Assembly (NCBI GenBank): GCA_025331125.1
Contig: JAOALB010000121.1
Span: forward strand, 1 to 64,000
Source: Mycogone perniciosa
Lineage: Eukaryota > Ascomycota > Sordariomycetes > Hypocreales > Hypocreaceae
Reading direction: 5' to 3'
Length of the DNA stretch: 64,000 bases
Shown: in pieces, positions 54,889 through 64,000 of the stretch
Layout: every line of letters begins with the position of its first letter
Position numbering within the stretch: position 1 is the stretch's first letter
Program-made: the position numbers and the translations under genes
Notes under the pieces: generated by a model
Databases searched by the model: none
What the model saw: the letters and a program-made list of their open reading frames with translations, nothing else
Told to the model about the DNA's origin: nothing

Positions 54889-57800
54889 GGCGTCTGTGTA
54901 ATGTGGGCAGTATGATTGGTGGTACAGCAGGATAAGCAGACGCAGTCAGCCAGGGGGCAAGTAAGAATAGAATAAAACAGAATAGAATAGTACAGGTCAG
55001 ATAGGGGGAGGCGAATGTGCAGATGGAGGAGAGTTGGAGGGGCTCAGCTGAGCCGAGCTGTGATAGTCATAGGCCGTGGAAAGACGCATCGGATTCGGCA
55101 TCCTGGTCTCGTAATCGCGGCCGATAGCGGGGAGACGGGGATTTTTTTTGGAAGCGACAGACGAGACGGTGAGTATTCGCAGTGGCAACGGAGCAGGAAA
55201 AATGTTACGACGAGGGGACCACAGCGGACAATCCGTATGGCGATATGGCGATTCTCCTGCAGATTTGTTCCAGTTCGACATGTGCCTCCAATGGAGGAGA
55301 GGTGATTGTCTTAGTTGGACTCCATCCCGCTCACACGAGACAGACGGAGGGCCGCATTGACGGCTACATTAGTACTACTACATACTACTAATTAATACCT
55401 TAGTACTCCGTACTCTGTATACTACTCGTATATAATAGTACGAAATATAGAGTGATAGATGGGGTTTGACGTTACTTTTAGCAATGTGACTAGCGGAGAA
55501 ATGGCGATGGCCTGCGGTCTCGGTCTCAAGACTCATCAGTTGTGGATGTACTCCGTACTCGTACATATGCATATTCACGTCTTTACGAAGCATCACGAGT
55601 GCCTGCAGAGACATGATGAGACAGGTTGCGCCAAGGCTTCTAGAAGCTTTGTGAGACTGTGCCGTCATCAGTCGGGTGAAGTAGGAGGCCGAGATGCACC
55701 CATTTCCCGATTGCAATTCCACCAGCTTCCAGCTAAGCTTCTTTCTCCCTCAGCACCTATTCACAATGTCTATTTTGACATGCAATGTGCAATGTGCAAT
55801 GCATGCTCGGGTTCCATTCTAGATACTACCATAAGCGACAGGACAGTGCAGTGCATCGATACGTACCAGGTAAAGCTCCATTGTGTGATCCTTTCTGGGT
55901 CATATGTTCAGTTCATCGCATCCCTGTAGTGGAACATGCAGCGATGCGGGGTGCATGAATGATGAAAGTGAATTGTGATGAGGAGCGCCTCCAATTCACG
56001 CTGCAATTCACAATTCCGCATTGTTGAGATGAATGCAAATCGCGCAAGTCAATGGCAGTCATAATTGAAACTATGGTTTTTCTCTCACGTTTCAAAGCAA
56101 GTTGCAGATGCAATGCCGAAATAATTTCACCCAACTACTACTGCGCAATGGTGATGGATGTCTCTCGGCCTCCTGATGGCGATGGCTTCGTTTACCGCTT
56201 TTCGCTGCACCGAAACCAAAACTGTCGCCACACGCGGATGCATCAGCGTTGGTTGCGAGGTGGAAGTGGGCGCTCAAAAACCGGCGAATGAATGCTCGAC
56301 ACACCACCAGTGCATCGCTATCGAACCAATAACGACTTCTGCATCGGACTTTTTGTTGGCAAGCGGCAGATGGGATTGGATGAAGCTCCTCTCTCTCTCT
56401 CTCTCTCTTTCTCCTCTTTCTCCTGTCTCAGCCGGTGTGTCGTTGCATTTTTCAACTGCCATGGAATGGAAAGTAGTTATGCCGAGGGCTGCTGCTCAGT
56501 GTTGATCAATTTAAATCAATCAACTTATAAATGAATCACATGCATCGGCGAATGGACAATAGACCGAGAGTACTCCGTATAGTGCCCAGACGAACACGAC
56601 ACTCTTGGCTGCGATGCTTCTCTGGTTCAATTAGGCAAGGCTGAAATGAAAGACCAAAGCCTGATGGATATGAAACCACTGTTGCTCGTACGAGTACGTG
56701 TCGGCCGTCCAGCACCTGTCGTGCTCTGCACAAAAATGCCCAATAATGCAACGCCTCGTCTCAGTCTGAGCGAGACAGAAACACAAAGTACGGTAAGCAG
56801 CCTTGAGTCTCGACTCGGACGATTATCGTTATCGGAGACGTTGGGCCTCATCCATCCACCTTATGCCATGACTAATCAGCGTCCACATGAGAGACGAACA
56901 ACACATACTACATACTAGTACTGCTAACTGCTACTCGTACATGTCCGTTCACGGGGCAAATCGACGCTTCTGAAATAGAGTACATAGGGGCAAAAGGATA
57001 TAGATAGCAATGGCCAGCCCGTCCGGAGGCAAATTTTCCGACTGACACGCTGTGGTGGTCGAGTGGCCTCAGTGCCTCCGGTCATGTCGCCCGTCCTGTC
57101 AGCAGAGGGTAGACGTACTCGTAGAGTTGGGCATCAAATCCCTCCCATCAAAACACCCACTCTGGATGCGATCGACCGCTCCGAATCGGGCCAGTCGCTG
57201 TGCTGAATTGGGGACACTGGGCTCCAGTCGCTTTGGTGATGTGTCAACGGCGCTGTCCAATCATCCTGCCAGCGCATCGCCAGAGTTGAAACCAGACCCG
57301 GCCTGGGTTTAGGGTGCCGTTAGGCGGTGACTTGTCCGGCACACGCCAAGCAATCGGACCTACAGGGGAGCCTACAGGAGCCTGCAGGAGCTTACAGGGG
57401 GGAGACTCCATCGCTCAAGCGCTCCAGGCTGTTTCCAGCAAGGTCCAGGCACGCTTACAGCGCAGAGAGCGATGGGAGGCATCACCGCTACCGAGGGGCT
57501 GGGGGTTGTGCTGTGGCCAGTGCTGGGGCACGTGGACGCTCAGCGAGCAGACTCCGTAATACACCGTGGCTCATGCCAACAAGCTTCAGTATGAGGTATG
57601 CCTCGATTTTATTAGTGACCTCACCGAAGATCCGGCATCCTCAAACAGGGCAGTCCCTCGGAGTTGAGATTTGCTGCGATCGCGAGCCGAGCGAAAAATC
57701 TCGGCCTTGATGGTCTTTTTATTCTCTCTTCCCGGTTTTGGCTGGCCACGTAGTCCATCCACCACCTCGTTACTATTCGCGAGACAGGAGAGTCGGGGCC

Positions 57801-59288
57801 AGGTCTGACTCGGCCGATTAGGAAGACGACGATAGAAAATGGAGGAAAATAAAATGATACCAATAAAATAGTAGTTAAAGAGTAGTAAAATAGAAATAAA
57901 ATAATAAATCCGGACATGCACGGAGTTGCTGCCGTCGCAGACCAGCGGAGCATATGGTGTCATCGCCCTCCTATGTGTCCGAGTAGGTGTTCTTCTCTGA
58001 CAGGTCCTCTATTACGCAGCACTTCAGATTTCAGATTTCAGATTCCATGTTCTCCCCGGTGCAGTAGTCAAGGATCCCTATGTACATATGTACATATCTG
58101 ACATACCTTGCATACCTTACATACCTGCTCTGCGTGCATAACAGACCCTTGGTGTACTTCACCTCGGCACTGCTACCTTACGTTGCAGAAGACATGGGAC
58201 GAGAAGCCCAGCAGAGAGCAGCAGAGAGCAGCACAGAGCCAGTCAAAACCATTCCCAAGCCCCAGTAGCCACCTCTCTCTCCTCCCTCCCTGCAGCGTGC
58301 AGTTTTTTCCTTTTCGTTTTTTCCCTGCCTGAGCCATTGGACAATGCATTGTGCGCTGAGCTGGCGATTGGGCGAACCGCCAGCACTGCGGGACCCGTGA
58401 TGTGTGAACAAGGGTCGATGTATGAACACGCAGCAGCCACTCTGCCTGCTACCACTCTGCTGCGGCTGCGGCCGAGCTTGCTGGCTGGCTGGCTGGCCAT
58501 CTGCTTGGGCCGCTGGAGATGGACCCAAGGAGTTTTTTTCCCATTTTTGCAGGCGTTTTGTTTAATCGTCGTCGCTGGCCAACAGTTCACCCAGGCGCCT
58601 CATAGGCATACACCCACACTCACACAGCCACTCCCGTACCAACACACGGGCTCGTTGTCCCAATCTTTCCCTCCTTTGGCCATGGCCCGAAGCAGACTTG
58701 ACTGAAAGAACGAGAAGAGAGAGACTTGCCGCCTAAAACGTGGCTGCACGTCTTTTCGGCGTGCGTGACTCCCACTGGACGCAACAGCTTTAGGTGAGAA
58801 GTGAGGTGACATAGCCATAGCCGGAGGGGCCCGGGCTGGCGTGTGTTGTACATACCTAGTACCTCGTACTCCGTACATATATCACACCACAGAGCGAGCT
58901 GCTGTCGGATGTTTTTGGCCCGCCTGCTTGCTTGGTAGAGACAATCGTCTGAAAAATCAGCATCACCGCGGCCATTCCAACAGCTTCCATGGTTGTTCTG
59001 CCCTTTGCTTCAGGTTTTTGCTTCATATAGCTTTGCCCAATTCGTCGCATCGTTCTCTCTCCCCATTCTTGATCGTCGTCATCCTCACTATCATCGTGCT
59101 TCACCGTCATCATCACCACACACCTCACACCTCCTTGCTTTGCTTTCTCCGGCCAACAAGCCACACACGCAAACAACCTCATCCACGTTACACACCTCTG
59201 CTCCTCTCAATTCACACATATATATATGGTGGTTCCATCCCGAAGACAACAGCACCAACAATCACATTCTACGAGCACATCGGCCAGC
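54889..59288. other. 4.4-kb gene-free region rich in short palindromes and repeats
   Basis: No frame resembles a gene family. The 9-mer TACTCCGTA occurs at 55404, 55549, 56571 and 58868. CTCGTACGAG lies at 56685-56694. A CT dinucleotide run lies at 56389-56408. Direct repeats include TGCAATG words near 55780-55801 and ATTTCAG words near 58020-58040. The right end, C/T-rich, is the probable long leader and promoter of the serine-rich gene at 59289. Confidence 0.55.
56389..56408. repeat. CT dinucleotide microsatellite
   Basis: Ten perfect CT units in intergenic DNA. Confidence 0.85.
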
Positions 59289-60851
59289 ATGGCTTACCCT
59301 CGCAACTCCGCCATGACTTCAAGTCGTCAATACGACTCCAGTCGCTACTACGACTCAAGTCGCTACGAGTCAAGCCGTTACGACAGCTACGTCTCCGGAT
59401 CCGACTATGAATCTCCCTCGCATTCACAATCCTCATCGTCTCGAGATACATGGGAGCGCGACACCTGGGACGACCTGCCGCCCACTGTCCTAGACACCGC
59501 CTCCGCCTCTTCCTCCGAGTCTTCAGAATCTGTCGCCACATACGACTCTTCGCTCTCAGAAACAGAAGAAGAAGAGACGCCCGCGACCTCTGACGATGAC
59601 GACGATTGCATCCCCCCCGCCGTCATGCCCCCCATGCGGTGCGCTCCCATGACCGAGTCCTCCATTCGGCCCTCCGACCCGGAGACCTTCAGCCAGCTGT
59701 TCCCCTCCATGGACCGGCTCTCCATCCGGCACGACGACCGCACCACCGACGGCAGCATGAATCTCCGCGTCGACACCATCGTCGCAGACCCTGCATCTCG
59801 TCGTCGAAGGCCCGTCACAATCCAACTCTTCCATCTGCGCATGCATGACCTCGCCCGCCGCGAATTCTCCCTCCGGCGCTACTGCCGGGACTCCGGCCGC
59901 GAAGTCTGCAACTCCAAGGGCGCCAACCCCCGTGCCGATCCCTCATCCTCCTCGTCATCGTCCCTCAAGGCCGTGACGTCTGCCCTGCGCACCGTCAAGA
60001 CATCCTTCCGCCGGTCGTCCAACTCCGGCGAAAAGGCGGCCGCTGCCGTCGGACTCTCAACGTCTCCCCCAGGCGATCGCCGTCGTCCGTCTTTCGCAAG
60101 CAATCGCTCTCGCGGCTACACGTCCGTCTTCTCCATCAGCGGCGACGAATCCTCCTCCTCCGAGGTAAAGCCGCCCTCTGCGCGACCCATCCCTGCCAAC
60201 ACCATCAAGCTCGAGTTCAGCAACTACGCACGAGTGGACATGATCCGTCGCAGCAGTGGCTCCAAGCAAGGGTACGAATTCGAGTGGTGGGGCCACACAT
60301 ACTCGTGGCGCCGCGTCGTGGACAAGAGCCTGGGCAAGGTCTCGTTCCACCTGATCCGTGACGGCGCTGGAGAGCCTGTGGCCATGATTGTGCCAGAGGG
60401 CCGGAGTCCGAACCAGATCCGTGCGGACAATGACGCTGGTGCGTGGGTGCCGCCTTGCTACATGTGGATTTGCGACAATGCCGTCATCGAAGCCATGACC
60501 GACGTAGCAGAGTAAGTCATCCCCTTCCCTGATCCATAACAAAAAGAAGAACAAGCAAAGCTAACAAGTCACAGCGTCATCGTTTCTACCGGTCTCATGG
60601 CCCTCGTCGACGACTCCATCAAGCAGCGCTGGCCCGCCGTCAAAAAACCAACAAAGAAGCCCGTCCTCCTGCCCTCCGTGCCGTCCATCCCGATCCCGAT
60701 CCGGCCCCACCTCCTACACACCAGCCGGGACGCCTCCGCCGCACCCGTTACCGCCGACCGGCCGCGGGGTTTCGTGCACGGACTATGGCACCGCGCACAC
60801 ACACACACATTCAGCCCTCTGCGCTTCGGACACGCCGTCGTGGCATACTGA
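59289..60851 (+). CDS. Serine/arginine-rich protein of unknown function, 499 aa
   Basis: Exons 59289-60511 and 60575-60851, intron 63 bp with branch GCTAACA. The start at 59289 (MAYPRNSAMTSS) is preferred for its better initiation context. An in-frame ATG at 59226 would add 21 residues. The N-terminus has degenerate SSRYDSSRY repeats, then Ser/Glu/Asp-rich disorder. The ordered part starts near residue 310: ANTIKLEFSNYARVDMIRR, YEFEWWGHTYSWRR, FHLIRDGAGEPVAMIVPE, AWVPPCYMWICDNAVIEAMTDVADVIVSTGLMALVDDSI. This Trp-rich beta domain looks like a conserved fungal domain (LURP/tubby-like folds are possible) but I cannot name it. The C-terminal tail is Pro/His-rich. A very long upstream gap suggests complex regulation. 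Confidence 0.78.
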
Positions 60852-61460
60852 GGTTTTTTGCACGGCTCTATCATACGACAGAACAAGCCCAGACCAAGAC
60901 TTTGGGCTGCTATAAGAATACAGAATTTGATGGCTAGACTTGCTATCGTCCACTCCTTCACGACCATGTTATTCTCCTTTGTTTTTTTAAAGATTCCCTT
61001 GTTCATGAAAAAATGCGTGTCATGTTTATGCATTGGGCGGTGAGACTCTGGGTATTTTTTTTAAATTAATTTGTTACGTGGTTCATGAGGGCATTATAAA
61101 GATTGGATTATGACAAAGAATGGCATACAGCATTGGCGCAGGCATCATTGGAATTTATTGTCTTTTTTTTGTTCATCCAATATCGCGCAGGAAACAGAAA
61201 ACTCCCCCAAAAAAACACACACAATTACTGTACGAATTTACATGGCTGACTTTACACTATCTTCCCCTTTGTACGATACGAAAGCAATGAGACTTATGAT
61301 TTGATTCAAAAAAAGGTTCATGAAAAACTACGTGATGATTTATGCCTAATAAAAAGTTGCTGCGCCGTGAAAACCCTTGTAGTGACTCACCCAACTCCGT
61401 AAAACGCCTTATCGTGCACATCATCACCAACACGCCCTCGTGACTCACTCATTTCAGTCA
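60852..61460. other. Intergenic between convergent genes, about 600 bp
   Basis: AT-rich with several T and A runs, as expected of two converging 3' ends. No other feature seen. Confidence 0.5.
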
Positions 61461-63772
61461 TTAGTAGCCATCAAACCCTGTGCTGATCCACGTTCCAAAG
61501 TCCAACTTCATCAGCAGCCGATTAATCCCGCCCAGCCTCGTCGGGGTGTACTTCTCCCCTTGTCCATAGTCCTCCTCGCCATCATGCGCCACGTCAAGAC
61601 CCTCCCATGCGTGCAGGAACTCGGTGTCGCTTTCTAATGCTCGCAGCGCCGCAATCACCTCTTCGATTCCGTTTCGAACTTTGGTTTCCACGCCGCGGAG
61701 TAGTGCCATGACCTGGCGCTCTTCTTTTTCTAGGTCAACAAAGGCATCGACCACGCCGGCATCGGTTTCTAGATCAATTGAGGTGAAGATGGAGTGGAGG
61801 CGTTGGATGTAGGAGACAAGGTGGTCGATGTGTTTAAGTAGCGTATACAATAACTCGGTGAACCTTGGCTGAGTCAGGAGGAGTCGATGAACCAATGTGC
61901 GAAGATAGAGCGAGTGGGCCGTTGCGAGAGTCTGGGGATCGGGAGCATGATGCAGAAAGAGTCGTGAGGAATCAAGTCCATGCATGCTATTGCTAGAACC
62001 AGGCCTCCAGTCTGTCGCAATACTCTGTTTGGTTGAGTGCACTGCTGGCGTGGCTGCACCAGAGCGACCCTCCCGCCGTCGGTCCTTACCAGTTAGCCAC
62101 GTGAGGAATCCCTCCCATAAGCCTTCCACGATTTCTGTCTGCAGATAAGCCTCCGTCTCCCCAAGGAAGAAGATGGCAGCGCTAGCAGTGGTCCATGAGC
62201 TTCGCAGCGCCGTCGCCCGAGCCGACCATCGCTGCCTAATCACACCAGCGTATTCAGTGGCTCCTCGAGGGGCAGGATGATGCCGTCTCAGCGATGTGAT
62301 CTTCCAAAGATCCGTCAGTCGGATATGAGCTCGGCGCATAGAGAGCAAATAAGAGTTGATGCAAGAGTAAAGTTGAAGATCAGATGGCGAGATCACCATG
62401 TCCAAGGGCGACGGGAGCTGTAGGGAGAGAGTCGCGGGAACGGAGAAGAGGAAGTTTTTGAAAGGTGATGCGGCAAGCATCTTCACAGCCTCTGACCCTA
62501 GCCCCTGACCTACGGTGATGGCTGTCGTTAGGGTGGGTTTTGTCAGATGTAACCGGAGCAAATCTCTTGCAAGCTCCAACTGCTCGTCTTCCTCAACCTG
62601 ATTCCGCTGCATTGAAACCAGCACTGCCCAAGTCCGGCCCAAGACTGCGGCCACTTCTCCATCTTTGACAGTGACATTCTTCAACCCATCGTCTTTCTCG
62701 TGGGCAAGGTTGCCCGCCCTTCGCCAGCGATTTCGTCTGTTCTCGTCTGCCTCATGTGTCAAAGCCATCGCAAATTCTCCTCGGCCCAACAGGAAGAATT
62801 CCCGCAGTAGCTGTAGCATTTCAACAACCTTTGTTGTGGGCAGAATCTTCTGCAGCGTATTCTGTGAAAGCGAAAGACGGATTGAAGTGATTGTTCTTGA
62901 AAAGCTCGCGCCATTGATGGGAAATGTCAAACTTGACAAGTCCTGCAGCTTTGACGAAAGATGCTCGTGACCCCCCATCCCCGAATCCATAGTGGCTCTA
63001 ACGCGGGCATGATTGAGCGACTTGCCAATAAAGAGCATTGACGATGCTGTAGCCGGCGAAACGAATGACGGCAGAAGCTCAGGTTCATATATATACTGTC
63101 CACTGTCAGTGCGTGGCCAACAGGTCATCTGATCTCACTACTCACCTCAGCAGCGTCTTCCACCTTTTGGACGAAAAAGTCATTGCCTCCCAAGCTCGGT
63201 AGTCTTCCATAGAGAACCCAAGCCGATACTTGTTTCAGCCATGCTGTTTCGGCCACTCTGACCAAGCTCATTGCTGTCTCTTCAACATCTCTATAACCGC
63301 TTTGTAACTCGGACCTCAGCCGATTCATTATTTGCGATCCCCTGCACGCGCTACCATCTTCATTCTTGGTCAGCATGAACTGTGCGATATCCCATAACCA
63401 CTCGAATCGTCTTGTCCATTGCGTAAACTCTCCCACTACAGCGGTCAAGGGCATGAGATTGTACTCTCCAACCCATTCCGGGTCCTCCTTGAGTATGCCC
63501 GCCTCAACCTCTAGCACCTTCCGCTGAAAGGCAGACAAGTGTATAGACTGAATAGCCGTAGCGACAGCGCGGCATATCGTGGAGGGATGGGCGGTCGTGA
63601 TCTGGGCGGCGTACTTTATGAGCTTGATGTGGACATTACTGAGATGCGCGGCCGAGGCTAACAGCTGACGTTCCGGAGGAGTGACGCCGGACAGCGCGCC
63701 CGAATCGGCAGGTTCAGCTCGGAGGAGAGGCGACGGATGGCCCGAGAGTGATAGGAGGATTTCGTGGAGCAT
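61461..63772 (-). CDS. Gamma-tubulin complex component 4 (GCP4-like), 753 aa
   Basis: Exons 63146-63772 and 61461-63095. The intron is only 50 bp (GTGAGT..GACAG) and the join gives VEDAAE-YIYEPELL. The protein opens MLHEILLSLSGHPSPLL, the GCP4 N-terminal signature, followed by the GRIP1 region (GYRDVEETAMSLVRVAETAWLKQVSAWVLYG) and the GRIP2 region (FKNFLFSVPATLSLQLPSPLDMVI, YSCINSYLLSMRRAHIRLTDLW) that contacts gamma-tubulin. The C-terminal half is helical and ends with MKLDFGTWIS. GCP4 belongs to the gamma-tubulin ring complex and helps assemble it at spindle pole bodies; the fission yeast counterpart is Gfh1. Length fits. Intact. Confidence 0.92.
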
Positions 63773-64000
63773 GGCTCCAATGATTGAGGTCTAAAGAGCG
63801 GCAGACGTTAGGGCTGTGCGATCGGATCGGCATTGGCGGAGATGGCATACTGCTTGTTGGCCTTTTTCGATTTAATGGAGTCACTTATCCTCTGGATTAT
63901 AAGAATAATGACACCGAGGAGCTCGTACCGACACATTGGCTGCAAGACGATTCGTCTTTCGCAGCTTCAGCTTGGATGGTGGGGTCAAGCTGATTGAAGG

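Noticed and set aside
55459..55929. Open frame of 156 codons on the plus strand
   Set aside because: No family resemblance, no signal or domain, many repeats of non-coding type inside, and no splice-linked neighbours.

Overview
This is nuclear DNA of a filamentous ascomycete (Pezizomycotina; Hypocreales or a close relative is my best guess). The signs are short introns of about 50-85 bp with GT..AG ends and CTAAC-like branch sites, an intron-bearing tRNA-Lys, Pezizomycotina-type genes (2EXR, GH18 chitinase with LysM and CBM18, GPI-anchored Ser/Thr-rich protein, ENA-type ATPase, Arb1), and a left end of AT-rich transposon remains with RIP-like decay. The species cannot be read from the sequence alone.

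Layout. 1-3545 is a decayed Ty1/copia element on the minus strand, with a younger, GC-balanced solo LTR inside it. 3546-8106 is gene-poor and holds a tRNA-Lys(CTT) and a fragment of an MRP-type ABC transporter. 8107-15558 is a damaged accessory block: a broken 2EXR-domain gene, an intact small secreted protein, and a large LysM/CBM18/GH18 chitinase with several disabling changes, three of them in the catalytic motif. 16505-18753 holds a C2H2-like zinc-finger protein and a 25-residue, three-exon metallothionein that no long reading frame reveals.

21375-63772 is mainly the conserved core genome. It holds an ENA-type cation-efflux P-type ATPase, the mRNA 3'-end factor Clp1, inositol polyphosphate multikinase, the Argonaute siRNA chaperone subunit Arb1 (with an 18-nt exon), a Pmp3-like membrane protein, the DEAH spliceosomal helicase Prp22, an ankyrin-repeat protein, a GPI-anchored cell-wall protein with an 18-bp minisatellite, a single-pass membrane protein with Cys-rich repeats, a 12-exon SNF2/RING ATPase, a class I glutamine amidotransferase, a serine-rich protein of unknown role and gamma-tubulin complex component 4. 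Intergenic gaps are often 1-4 kb, and the largest is 54.9-59.3 kb.

The genes do not form one pathway. Several concern RNA and chromatin (Clp1, Prp22, Arb1, the SNF2/RING protein) and several concern the wall and ion or metal stress (chitinase, GPI protein, metallothionein, ENA ATPase, Pmp3-like). Intergenic DNA carries many copies of a near-palindromic 9-mer, TACGGAGTA/TACTCCGTA, and related CTCGTACGAG-type palindromes. Exon boundaries were set by eye from splice signals and frame continuity.
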